Origin: a virus
IMG/VR virus record: IMGVR_UViG_3300009083_000003
Coordinates: 1 to 46,452 of that record
Strand: one strand, 5' to 3'
Length of the DNA: 46,452 nt
Shown: piece after piece, positions 40,249-46,452 of the stretch
Numbering within the stretch: the stretch's first letter is position 1
Layout of the letters: each line of letters begins with the position of its first letter
Notes under the pieces: model-generated
What the model saw: only the letters and a program-made list of their open reading frames with translations
Database searches by the model: none
Told to the model about the DNA's origin: nothing
Made by a program: the position numbers and the translations under genes

Positions 40249-40427
40249 TGAATGCGCGCAGCACCTTGCTCTCCATCGCCGAGGATCTGCGAGTTCGAGC
40301 CCACGAAGGCCAGCGCGACGCCGTGGCGCGGGGGCGCAAGAACAAGATGATCCGCATTCGAACCGACAAGGCGCTGACGCTGGCGATGGCCCTCCGCGCT
40401 CTGCTTCAAGCGGATACCGTGCGATGA
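40248..40427 (+). CDS. Small hypothetical early protein
   Basis: A 59-aa basic protein (MNARSTLLSIAEDLRVRAHE, VARGRKNKMIRIRTDKALTL). Translationally coupled by TGATG to the membrane peptide and by ATGA to the methyltransferase-like gene. Short helical, Arg-rich sequences suggest nucleic-acid or protein interaction. Family not recognised. Confidence 0.65.
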   Translation: MNARSTLLSIAEDLRVRAHEGQRDAVARGRKNKMIRIRTDKALTLAMALRALLQADTVR

Positions 40428-40867
40428 CGATCATCAGGCCGATGAAGATACTGGTTGGTTGCGAGACGTCAGGCGTAGTTCGTCGAGCGTTCGCCGCGCG
40501 CGGTCATGACGTCTGGTCTTGCGATCTTCTCCCGGCAGAGGATGGCAGCAACCGCCACATCATCGGCGACGTCCGGGACTACTTCGCTGATGGCTGGGAT
40601 TTGCTCGCCGTGCTTCACCCTCCCTGCACTCGCGTGTGCAACAGCGGCGTCCGCTGGCTTTCAGTGCCGCCGCCACTCGTGGCCACGAACAAGCTTACGC
40701 CGCCCCAGCCGGGAACGGCCGAGCACAAGGCATGGTCACGCGTGCACCGGGCGAGCCCCGGTCCGGACAGATGGAAGGAACGCAGCCGAACGTACGACGG
40801 GATCGCCGCCGCCATGGCCGACCAGTGGGGCGGATACGCGATCGAGCAGGCGCGAGCCGCAGCATGA
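40424..40867 (+). CDS. Methyltransferase-like phage protein, internally deleted
   Basis: A 147-aa product. The N-terminus is the C5-cytosine-methyltransferase-like family common in phages: MKILVGCETSGVVRRAFAAR, GHDVWSCDLLPAEDG, LLAVLHPPCTRVCNSGVRWL (with the PPC motif). It then jumps from VPP to PLVATN and the family C-terminus (RVHRASPGPDRWKERSRTYD, GIAAAMADQWGG). In homologues I recall, about 80 residues with the ENP motif lie between these parts. An in-frame internal deletion is therefore likely and the protein is probably inactive. ATGA overlaps at both ends show normal operon structure. Confidence 0.75.
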   Translation: MTIIRPMKILVGCETSGVVRRAFAARGHDVWSCDLLPAEDGSNRHIIGDVRDYFADGWDLLAVLHPPCTRVCNSGVRWLSVPPPLVATNKLTPPQPGTAEHKAWSRVHRASPGPDRWKERSRTYDGIAAAMADQWGGYAIEQARAAA

Positions 40868-41058
40868 GACACGCATGGTCCGCACCCGAAGTAATCGACG
40901 CTAACAACACGGCGCGCCGCTGCACGAAGTGCCCGACGCGCCGGATCACACGGCACGAGCCCGACAACTTCCCGCGACACTGGACGATGTTCGCCATCGG
41001 CGACGGTCCGCAATTTCATTCAGAGAAGGTGCCGCCATGCACCGGAAAGGGAGCCGCC
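40864..41058 (+). CDS. Zinc-ribbon-like small protein, in-frame with next gene
   Basis: ATG 40864 overlaps the preceding stop (ATGA) and opens a frame MRHAWSAPEVIDANNTARRC, TKCPTRRITRHEPDNFPRHW, then VPPCTGKGAA. Cys-x2-Cys plus a later Cys and His give a possible zinc ribbon. Similar free-standing 60-70-aa proteins occur in phages, but here no stop separates it from the coiled-coil protein: the frame runs through to 42087, giving a 407-residue fusion. AAGGGAG before ATG 41059 suggests separate initiation there. Either a stop was lost or the fusion is genuine. Confidence 0.5.
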
Positions 41059-42087
41059 ATGACCACAGAGACCACCGCGAAGCCCGCGCCGAAGATCGGG
41101 TTGAAGGCCATTGAGGACGCGACCGCCGCCACCGTGTTTTGCGACGGCGGCGTTGATGCGATGATCGAGCGGATCACTGCCGAAGCAAAGCCGGTCAAGA
41201 CCGATCTTGCGACGAAGGCCGGGCGCGACGCCGTGGCGTCCGCCGCTTACCGCGTATCGCGCGCTGCTACGTTCCTTGACGAGCTCGGCAAGGAACACGT
41301 CGCCGACTTGAAGAAACGGGCCGGTGCGATCGATGCGATGCGCCGCACCCTGCGCGACGGCCTCGCGACGCTCAAGGACGAAATCCGCGCCCCGCTGACC
41401 GCTTTTGAGGACGCCGAGAAGGCGCGCATTCAGGGGCATGACGACGCGCTGGCCGCGGTGGCCGCCCTGCTCGCCCATGCCGGCGATCGGACGTCGACCG
41501 AGATCGAGGCGGCGCTTGTCGAACTCGGCGAGATCGCGCAGCGCGATTGGCAGGAATACGAGGCGCGCGCGGTGTCGACGATCGACCACGTCCGCGAGGG
41601 CCTGCGCAAGGAACTGGCGACCGCCCGCCAGCGCGAAGCTGACCGCGCCGAACTCGAGCGACTGCGCCAGGAAGCGGCCGAGCGCGAGCGCCGCGACCAT
41701 GAAGCAAAGATTGCTGCCGAGGCCGCCGACAAAGCGCGGGCCGAGGCCGAAGCCCAGGCAGCGGCCGAACGTGATCGGCTTGAGCGGGAGCGGATCGCCG
41801 CCGAGCAGCGCGCCCAGCAGGCCGAGGCCGATCGCCTCGCGGCCATCGAGCAGGCCGAGCAGGACCGGCAGAAGGCGATCGAAGCCGAGCGCCAGCGGGT
41901 CGCTGACGAACAGGCGCGTCAGCAGGCAGAAGCCCAGCGCCGCGAGAGGAACAAGGCTCACGCCGCGAAGATCAACAACGAGGTTCTTAGCGCTCTGGTC
42001 GGCTGCGGCCTCACCATCGAATTCGGCAAGCTGTTGATCGCCGCAATCGTTCGCGGCGAAATCCCGCATACCACCATCAGCTATTGA
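41059..42087 (+). CDS. Long coiled-coil phage protein (recombination-associated type)
   Basis: A 342-aa protein. The N-terminal 100 residues (CDGGVDAMIERITAEAKPVK, AAYRVSRAATFLDELGKEHV) resemble DUF1351-like phage proteins found near recombination genes. Residues about 195-300 are an Ala/Glu/Arg-rich coiled coil (EQAEQDRQKAIEAERQRVAD). A small globular C-terminus (NNEVLSALVGCGLTIEFGKL) follows. Start ATG 41059 has AAGGGAG upstream. The protein could be a scaffold or nuclease/ligase partner; activity unknown. Confidence 0.75.
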   Translation: MTTETTAKPAPKIGLKAIEDATAATVFCDGGVDAMIERITAEAKPVKTDLATKAGRDAVASAAYRVSRAATFLDELGKEHVADLKKRAGAIDAMRRTLRDGLATLKDEIRAPLTAFEDAEKARIQGHDDALAAVAALLAHAGDRTSTEIEAALVELGEIAQRDWQEYEARAVSTIDHVREGLRKELATARQREADRAELERLRQEAAERERRDHEAKIAAEAADKARAEAEAQAAAERDRLERERIAAEQRAQQAEADRLAAIEQAEQDRQKAIEAERQRVADEQARQQAEAQRRERNKAHAAKINNEVLSALVGCGLTIEFGKLLIAAIVRGEIPHTTISY

Positions 42088-42095
42088 GGGCCGCG

Positions 42096-42359
42096 ATGAT
42101 CATCGTGCAAGTAAAATTGCTTTCTGCTGTCACCGGAGAGGCAACCGAACTAGCCCGCATGGAGATTTCCAACGACGGTGACCACTCGAACCATCGGCGC
42201 GGTAACTACTCTGTCCGCACATTGCGAGGCCGCAGTACGACAGCCCTCAACAAGCGCGTCACGCAACGGGCCGGCGAGATCAAGGATTTCCCGCGCCTCG
42301 CCATTCACGTTTGGAATCTGGTAGCGACCGCGCTCAAAAGCATGAAGTACGCCGAATGA
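42096..42359 (+). CDS. Hypothetical early protein
   Basis: An 87-aa basic protein, MIIVQVKLLSAVTGEATELA, RRGNYSVRTLRGRSTTALNK, AIHVWNLVATALKSMKYAE. GAGGG precedes ATG 42096; a TTG 12 bases upstream is less likely. Ends on ATGA coupling to the next gene. Looks conserved among alphaproteobacterial phages but I know of no function. Confidence 0.72.
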   Translation: MIIVQVKLLSAVTGEATELARMEISNDGDHSNHRRGNYSVRTLRGRSTTALNKRVTQRAGEIKDFPRLAIHVWNLVATALKSMKYAE

Positions 42360-42601
42360 CAAATCTCAGCACCGCTGCTTTCCGCACCCTCGAACCCGGC
42401 GACCCGTGGACGTTCATCTATGACGCGCCGGTTTTGCACGACAGCGGTCGTCACGTCGTGGTCGGCGAACTTATCAGCAAGTGGTTCGCGACCAACGAGC
42501 CAGGCCGGGTGTTCCGGATCACCGCAATTCGCGGCACAGCGTACGAGACTGAGTATGTAGGCTTCGAAACTGACCTCCGCGCGACCGAGAAAGCGCCATG
42601 A
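42356..42601 (+). CDS. Hypothetical early protein
   Basis: An 81-aa protein (MTNLSTAAFRTLEPGDPWTF, then VVVGELISKWFATNEPGRVF, RITAIRGTAYETEYVGF), probably a small beta barrel. Starts in the previous stop (ATGA) and ends with ATGA overlap with the exonuclease gene. Family unknown. Possibly an accessory factor of the exonuclease, judged only by coupling. Confidence 0.7.
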   Translation: MTNLSTAAFRTLEPGDPWTFIYDAPVLHDSGRHVVVGELISKWFATNEPGRVFRITAIRGTAYETEYVGFETDLRATEKAP

Positions 42602-43311
42602 CAGCCACCGCCCGCGTCGCCCGCGTTATCGACTACGAGACCACGGGCACGCCAGAGGACGCCGACGCCGAGATCATCGAGTTCGGCCGAATCGACGTCG
42701 ATCTTGCGACGCGCCAGATCGGCAACGCCTGGACGTCGCTTTGCTGCCCGCGCGGCCCGATCCCCGCCGTGGTCAAGGCCGTGCACCACATCACCGAGGT
42801 CGACGTTCGTGACGCACCCCAAGCCCGCGAATTGTGGGAGCCATTCTTTGACGGGTGCGGGCCGAATGACATCCTGGTCGCGCACAACGCCAAATTTGAG
42901 CAGCACTTTCACGCGGGCGACGGCAGACCGTGGATCGACACCTACAAGGTCGCGCGCGTGGTGTTTCCGGACGCGCCGACGCACTCGAACCAAGGCTTGC
43001 GCTACCTGCTCGACCTACCGGTTGATCGCGAGCGCGCGTCGCCGCCACACCGCGCCCTGCCGGACGCCTACGTGACAGCGCATCTTCTCGTCCGTCTGAT
43101 GGACTTCAAGACGATCGACGAAATGGTCCACATTTCGAATTATCCGGCGCTGCTCAAGATTATGAATTTCGGCAAGCACCGCGGCATGACATTCGCGGCC
43201 GCCCCGCTCGACTATCTCGAATGGCTCGTTTTCAAGAGCGACATGGACGAGGACACCAAATTCTCGTCCCGGTACTGGATCGCGAAGAGAACGCGAGGTG
43301 ACGCCCCATGA
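42598..43311 (+). CDS. DnaQ-like 3'-5' exonuclease with C-terminal QSregVF-like domain
   Basis: A 237-aa protein. The DEDDh exonuclease fold is shown by Exo I VARVIDYETTG (Asp12, Glu14), Exo II ILVAHNAKFEQHF, and Exo III-like HRALPDAYVTAHLLV (His and Asp). The last 60 residues (IMNFGKHRGMTFAAAPLDYL, EWLVFKSDMDED) resemble the small domain first named 'putative quorum-sensing-regulated virulence factor', often fused to DnaQ exonucleases. It may process DNA ends or proofread in phage replication. ATGA overlaps on both sides. Confidence 0.9.
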   Translation: MTATARVARVIDYETTGTPEDADAEIIEFGRIDVDLATRQIGNAWTSLCCPRGPIPAVVKAVHHITEVDVRDAPQARELWEPFFDGCGPNDILVAHNAKFEQHFHAGDGRPWIDTYKVARVVFPDAPTHSNQGLRYLLDLPVDRERASPPHRALPDAYVTAHLLVRLMDFKTIDEMVHISNYPALLKIMNFGKHRGMTFAAAPLDYLEWLVFKSDMDEDTKFSSRYWIAKRTRGDAP

Positions 43312-43769
43312 CCGTCGCCAACAAGATTGCCCGCGAGGACGCGATCACAGAAGCCCTGCGCGCGGCTGACCTTGCGATCGGCGACGAGGCGCCAACGCCT
43401 CAGGCGCTGCGGATCATCGCGGCGCTTAAACGCCTGCGATCTGGCAAGGCCGTGCGCGTGTCCGGAACACACCGCGTCGACTATCTCAGCCGCGTACAGG
43501 AGGCGGCCCGCGCGGCGTGGCTGGCGCGGCACGGATCGGTGTTCGGCCCCGAGCACGACGCCATGGCCGGGGTTGACACGCCGATCGGCCGATTGCGCAT
43601 GGTCACGTGGCGAACGCTTTGGTCCGGCGGCGCACGCGGCGAGCGCATCGCATGGGCCGGCGAATACTACCTCGATGATGAGCCGATCACCGTGGCCGAA
43701 ATCAAGGACGCCGGCTTGGCGCAGCGGCGAACGCAACGCACCCGGCAGAGAAAGGAACGGGTCGAATGA
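43308..43769 (+). CDS. Hypothetical early protein
   Basis: A 153-aa protein: helical N-terminus (IAREDAITEALRAADLAIGD, SGKAVRVSGTHRVDYLSRVQ), Arg-rich C-terminus (LAQRRTQRTRQRKERVE). No family recognised. GAGGTGA precedes ATG 43308. It is the last gene before the next operator-promoter and so probably the end of the first part of the right early operon. Confidence 0.7.
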   Translation: MTVANKIAREDAITEALRAADLAIGDEAPTPQALRIIAALKRLRSGKAVRVSGTHRVDYLSRVQEAARAAWLARHGSVFGPEHDAMAGVDTPIGRLRMVTWRTLWSGGARGERIAWAGEYYLDDEPITVAEIKDAGLAQRRTQRTRQRKERVE

Positions 43770-43779
43770 CCGCGACGGC

Positions 43780-43824
43780 TTGACAAGCCTACATACGCGC
43801 CCTTAATGTTGTGATTATCGCAAC
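43780..43824 (+). promoter_or_regulatory. Promoter and operator within right early region
   Basis: TTGACA (43780-43785), a 17-bp spacer and TTAATG (43803-43808), followed by the operator GTTGTGATTATCGCAAC (43808-43824). Geometry equals that at 39264 and 10184. It should drive the 43848-46219 genes. Confidence 0.85.
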
Positions 43825-43847
43825 ATAACAACAGGATCGCAACAGCG

Positions 43848-44165
43848 ATGACCCCGCTCCCCAATCCGTTCTATCTGGTCACCGTCGCACACCGGGCCGG
43901 CGCGTACACACCGGAGCGCAACTTGACCGACATCGGCCGCGCCGAGACGATCGACGATATCGCCACCGGCCAGTTCGAGGGCGTTGTTCAGGTGATCGAA
44001 TGCGACATCGCCGCCGGCACGAGCCGCGACGTCACCAACGAGATCGCCCGCGAGGTCATGACGCGCTGGGCGATCGACGGCGAACCGCTCACCTGCGATC
44101 AGATCGATTTCGTTGAGCAGTGTGTTTCGATTGGCGCGGCCAATGCGTTCGCGAGGGTCGCGTGA
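43848..44165 (+). CDS. Hypothetical early protein
   Basis: A 105-aa acidic protein (MTPLPNPFYLVTVAHRAGAY, IATGQFEGVVQVIECDIAAG, DQIDFVEQCVSIGAANAFAR). First gene behind the 43808 operator. The family is unknown. Ends in TGATG coupling with the next gene. Confidence 0.72.
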   Translation: MTPLPNPFYLVTVAHRAGAYTPERNLTDIGRAETIDDIATGQFEGVVQVIECDIAAGTSRDVTNEIAREVMTRWAIDGEPLTCDQIDFVEQCVSIGAANAFARVA

Positions 44166-44500
44166 TGCAGATCGACATTCCAGTGACGATCCATTTCGAC
44201 TGCAACGGCCGCAATGCCAACGGCCGCCAGACCAGCCGCACGTTCACGTTGCGTTTCGACACGGTGGACACCAGCAAGCCGGCGCAGATCGCGCGATCCT
44301 ACCCGCCGGCCGAGAATTCTGCCTGGACGATCGACCATGCCGGCATCCTGTTCGGCCTATTCAATCACGATACAGACCGAATCATCGCTGCGCGCGCGCT
44401 GGCCAAGCCGAGCGACTACGCGCCTGCGACGAACGACAACTCCAGCCTCGACGACGTTGATTGCGCCGTCGCCGCCGTCGCTGCGGAGATCATGGCGTGA
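44165..44500 (+). CDS. Hypothetical early protein
   Basis: A 111-aa acidic protein with an all-beta looking start (MQIDIPVTIHFDCNGRNANG, TSRTFTLRFDTVDTSKPAQI) and helical end (LDDVDCAVAAVAAEIMA). Coupled by TGATG to the previous gene. No family recognised. Confidence 0.7.
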   Translation: MQIDIPVTIHFDCNGRNANGRQTSRTFTLRFDTVDTSKPAQIARSYPPAENSAWTIDHAGILFGLFNHDTDRIIAARALAKPSDYAPATNDNSSLDDVDCAVAAVAAEIMA

Positions 44501-44619
44501 TCGGCCGGGCTTCCGCGGTCATGGCCGGCAATTTTCTCGCCGCCGTCGCGATCTTCTTCATCTCATCGATCGTTTTCAACGCGCCCGCGATTTTCGAAGC
44601 GGTGCGGAACTACTTCTGA
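44497..44619 (+). CDS. Single-pass membrane micropeptide
   Basis: A 40-codon ORF starting at a GTG that overlaps the previous stop (GTGA): MIGRASAVMAGNFLAAVAIF then FISSIVFNAPAIFEAVRNYF. One membrane helix. An internal ATG at 44521 gives 32 residues. Similar in style to the micropeptide at 40129. Function unknown. Confidence 0.5.
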   Translation: MIGRASAVMAGNFLAAVAIFFISSIVFNAPAIFEAVRNYF

Positions 44620-44631
44620 GGGACTGATCCG

Positions 44632-45537
44632 GTGGCGCTCGAAAAGTTCAAGAAATCCAAATTCCGCAAATCGACTGCGGACGTCATCACGAAGGCGAAC
44701 AGCATCATTGCTGCATATCAGGCAATGGGGTTTTCTCTGACGCTACGTCAGCTCTACTACCAGTTCGTGGCGCGAGGTTTGCTGCCAAACAAGCAGCAGA
44801 ACTACAAACGCCTCGGCGAGATCGTCAATAACGCGCGCCTTGCCGGCCTGATCGACTGGAACGCGATTGAAGATCGAACCCGCAACGTCCGCCAGATCGC
44901 AATGTGGTCTAGCCCGCAATCGATCCTTGATGCGGTGGCCGAGCAATACGCGGAAAATCCCTGGGACACCCAGGAGTATCAGCCCGAGGTCTGGATCGAG
45001 AAGGACGCCCTTGTCGGCGTTATAGAGCCGATCTGCTCGCGAATGCGAGTGCCCTACTTCGCTTGCCGAGGATACACGTCGCAGTCCGAGCAGTACCGCG
45101 CCGGAAAACGATTTGCAGCGACCCTTCGAGCCAAGAAGCGCCCGCTCGTCCTGCATCTTGGAGACCACGACCCCAGCGGCCTCGACATGACGCGCGACAA
45201 CGGCGATCGCTTGCGCATGTTCGCCCGCAAGGGCGTCGTCGTGAAGCGGTTGGCGCTCAACATGGATCAGGTTGAGCAGTACAACCCGCCGCCGAATCCG
45301 GCGAAGGAAAGCGACAGCCGCTTCGAGGGCTACCGCGCTTCCTATGGCGATGAGAGCTGGGAGCTCGACGCGCTGGATCCGCCCGTAATCGAGAAGCTGA
45401 TCCAGGACGCGCTCGACGAAATCATCGATACCAGCGCTTGGGACAGCGTCATGTCGCGCGAGGAAGCGAACAAGGCTGATCTCGAAGCCGTCGCCCAGCG
45501 ATGGGCCGACGTTTCCGAGTATCTGAGGGATCAGTGA
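44632..45537 (+). CDS. Spo11/TopoVI-A-like Toprim protein
   Basis: A 301-aa protein combining the two hallmarks of type IIB topoisomerase A subunits. The catalytic Tyr motif is FSLTLRQLYYQFVARG (R39, Y42/Y43; family pattern R-x-x-Y-Y), followed by LGEIVNNARLAGLIDWNAIE. The Toprim domain shows VWIEKDALVGV (E123) and LHLGDHDPSGLDMTRD (D178, D180). It lacks any GHKL-type B subunit, and none is encoded in the window. Stand-alone A-like proteins are known from mobile elements; they may cut or rejoin DNA in recombination or replication. GTG 44632 was chosen by family start. The annotation is from motif recognition. Confidence 0.78.
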   Translation: MALEKFKKSKFRKSTADVITKANSIIAAYQAMGFSLTLRQLYYQFVARGLLPNKQQNYKRLGEIVNNARLAGLIDWNAIEDRTRNVRQIAMWSSPQSILDAVAEQYAENPWDTQEYQPEVWIEKDALVGVIEPICSRMRVPYFACRGYTSQSEQYRAGKRFAATLRAKKRPLVLHLGDHDPSGLDMTRDNGDRLRMFARKGVVVKRLALNMDQVEQYNPPPNPAKESDSRFEGYRASYGDESWELDALDPPVIEKLIQDALDEIIDTSAWDSVMSREEANKADLEAVAQRWADVSEYLRDQ

Positions 45538-45920
45538 TGCCCGTCTTCGCATCCGTCGCCCTTATCCGTCGCAACGGCGCCACCGTGTACAAGCCGCCGC
45601 GAAAAGAGCGGAGCGCCACAGAAACGCAAGCCCGCAAGTCAGCAGCGCGGTTCTGGTGCGGTCACATCGCCGATCCGGACGTCCTGTTGAAAGTCGTGCT
45701 GGTGTCCGCCGCCGGCCCGCTGATCCAGATCGCCGAGCGCGCCGCCGCTGGTGGCCGCGATCAGCCATGGGTCTCCTACCAGCTCCACGCCAGCGAGGCC
45801 GTCAAGCAGCCCCAGGTCGCGGCGTGCCTATCCGAGCTGGGCATCGATCCTGACGCCGCGCCGCCGCTTCTGCCCGACACGCTGGAAATCAACGGCGTCA
45901 TCTACAGGAGGGAGATTTGA
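45537..45920 (+). CDS. Hypothetical early protein
   Basis: A 127-aa protein (MPVFASVALIRRNGATVYKP, then KSAARFWCGHIADPDVLLKV, AACLSELGIDPDAAPPLLPD). Starts on a TGATG overlap with the Topo-like gene and ends overlapping the TTG start of the ASCH gene. No family recognised. Strict coupling suggests it works with the Topo-like protein, but there is no direct evidence. Confidence 0.7.
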   Translation: MPVFASVALIRRNGATVYKPPRKERSATETQARKSAARFWCGHIADPDVLLKVVLVSAAGPLIQIAERAAAGGRDQPWVSYQLHASEAVKQPQVAACLSELGIDPDAAPPLLPDTLEINGVIYRREI

Positions 45921-46219
45921 TCTTTCCCGACATCCCCGTGAAGGCCCTTAGCGTGATGCAGCCGTGGTCATGGCTCATCGTGACGCGCCACAAGCCGATC
46001 GAGAACCGGAGCTGGCGGACGCGTTACCGCGGGCCGGTGGCGATCCACGCTGGAAAGAAGATCGACGAATACTGTGCGGCCGATCTCAAAAGGCTGCGGC
46101 ACCCGACAACCTATGTGTCGCGGGATTTCAGCCCGCCACCTGTTTTCGAGCGCGGCGGCATTGTCGGCGTGGCCGACATCGTCGATTGTGTCGGGGAATG
46201 TAGCCGCCCCCCCCCTTGA
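45917..46219 (+). CDS. ASCH-domain protein, C-terminally truncated
   Basis: A 100-aa product beginning at TTG 45917 (GGAGG upstream): KALSVMQPWSWLIVTRHKPI, ENRSWRTRYRGPVAIHAGKK and RGGIVGVADIVDCVGE. This is an ASCH/YqfB-like fold thought to bind RNA or modified nucleosides. Homologues continue for about 40-50 residues; here the sequence ends in CSRPPP encoded by a run of nine C at 46207-46215 and a stop, 110 bp from attR. Truncation by slippage or by an event near the att site is likely. Confidence 0.75.
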   Translation: MIFPDIPVKALSVMQPWSWLIVTRHKPIENRSWRTRYRGPVAIHAGKKIDEYCAADLKRLRHPTTYVSRDFSPPPVFERGGIVGVADIVDCVGECSRPPP

Positions 46220-46329
46220 AGCCTTGATTCAAAGCCCACGCGAAACCGGGCATTAGACCGGGTACACGCCGCCAACGTCTGATTTTTTGTATCAATTTTT
46301 CAATCTATTAGGTCACTCAAATCGACGGA
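46220..46329. other. Right-end intergenic segment with arm-type repeat
   Basis: No gene seen. CCGGGCATTAGACCGGGTA (46246-46264) matches the left-end repeat at 236-254 at 16 of 19 positions. The rest is AT-rich (TGATTTTTTGTATCAATTTT). Fits the P/P' arm of an attachment site. Confidence 0.5.
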
Positions 46330-46344
46330 CACCCCTTCCGCCAC
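46330..46344 (+). other. attR core
   Basis: CACCCCTTCCGCCAC, identical to the tRNA 3' end at 109-123. No further tRNA similarity is present on either side, so it is the duplicated core and not a second tRNA. Confidence 0.93.
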
Positions 46345-46427
46345 TGTAAGCTATTGATTTTTCTGCAGTACAGAGCCGTTAAGCGACTCGATTCTGTTAC
46401 AATTTAATGTAACGTTTCGAGGCCCCC

Positions 46428-46452
46428 ATGTACCTATGGAAACGAGGCGACA
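46428..46452 (+). CDS. Partial gene beyond attR, possible integrase
   Basis: Eight codons (MYLWKRGD) run to the end of the window behind GAGG and the palindrome GTTACAATTTAATGTAAC (46396-46413). MYLxxRGD-type starts are usual in tyrosine integrases with a DUF6538-like N-terminus, so a second element may adjoin in tandem. Too short to be sure. Confidence 0.3.

Larger units (their letters stand above)
109..46344. mobile_element. Complete podovirus-type prophage in tRNA-Ser
   Basis: The element is bounded by two copies of a 15-bp core, CACCCCTTCCGCCAC: one is the 3' end of the tRNA-Ser gene and the other lies at 46330-46344. Inside are all expected modules: integrase and AlpA-like gene, CI/Cro-type regulators, replication and recombination genes, small and large terminase, portal, scaffold, capsid, tail tubes, internal virion proteins, tail spike and lysis genes. 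No second tRNA or host-type gene interrupts it. Podoviral morphology is inferred from the T7-like connector and tubular tail genes and the absence of tape-measure, sheath and major tail-tube genes. Several non-structural genes carry disabling mutations. Confidence 0.95.

Noticed and set aside
41020-42069. Long 349-codon open frame on the - strand opposite the coiled-coil gene
   Set aside because: It is a shadow of the Ala/Glu/Arg-rich coiled coil in GC-rich DNA; it has no family features and the + frame is operon-coupled.
46330-46344. Second tRNA-Ser or tRNA fragment gene at the right end
   Set aside because: Only the 15-bp core matches; there are no anticodon or acceptor partners upstream, so it is the att duplication.
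1-46452. CRISPR array
   Set aside because: No regularly spaced repeats of 24-40 bp were seen; the repeated elements are single dispersed palindromes.

Overview
The window holds one prophage from end to end. It sits in the 3' end of a tRNA-Ser(UGA) gene of a GC-rich alphaproteobacterium; the tRNA, codon usage and protein style suggest the Hyphomicrobiales/Bradyrhizobium-Rhodopseudomonas group (an inference). A 15-bp core occurs as the tRNA 3' end (attL, 109-123) and again at 46330-46344 (attR), so the element is about 46.2 kb. The virion genes are podoviral and most resemble the BPP-1/T7-like kind: head-tail connector portal, Bbp16- and Bbp19-like proteins, tubular tail proteins A and B, GNAT-like and core-like internal virion proteins, a lysozyme-bearing internal protein, a 2,421-residue giant protein and a beta-helical tail spike.

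Layout, left to right. (1) Integration: P4-type integrase (+), with an AlpA-type excisionase candidate overlapping it antisense. (2) Lysis (-): spanin-like and membrane-anchored endolysin genes. (3) A lone + strand acb2-like anti-CBASS gene, broken by a 10-bp tandem duplication. (4) Replication (-): Cro-like regulator, SF2 helicase, winged-helix protein, small protein with an SSB-like tail, VRR-NUC nuclease and primase-VapE fusion. (5) Immunity/recombination (+): CI-like repressor, RecE-like exonuclease broken by an in-frame TGA, RecT and small genes. (6) Late genes (-) in two blocks, 38917->24695 and 23088->13448, separated by a repressor-controlled + strand accessory cassette (23369-24667). 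(7) A right-hand early operon (+, 39321-46219) with DnaQ-like exonuclease, methyltransferase remnant, coiled-coil protein, a Spo11/TopoVI-A-like protein and an ASCH-domain protein, ending at attR.

Regulation can be read from two repeated signals. A 17-bp palindrome (consensus GTTGYGATTATCRCAAC) occurs ten times in or beside gene starts of the immunity, replication, recombination, accessory and right early modules. At four sites it abuts a TTGACR-N17 promoter. It is very likely the operator of the CI/Cro-type regulators. Separately, two intergenic regions (23162-23360 and 38995-39180) share a set of conserved boxes with identical spacing and lie just upstream of the two late blocks; they look like duplicated late-control regions.

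Several genes are damaged as read: acb2 (frameshift), the RecE-like exonuclease (TGA), a right-arm hypothetical gene (1-nt frameshift), and a methyltransferase-like gene (apparent internal deletion). The att sites and virion genes look intact. The prophage may therefore be excisable but partly decayed, or some of these are sequence errors.
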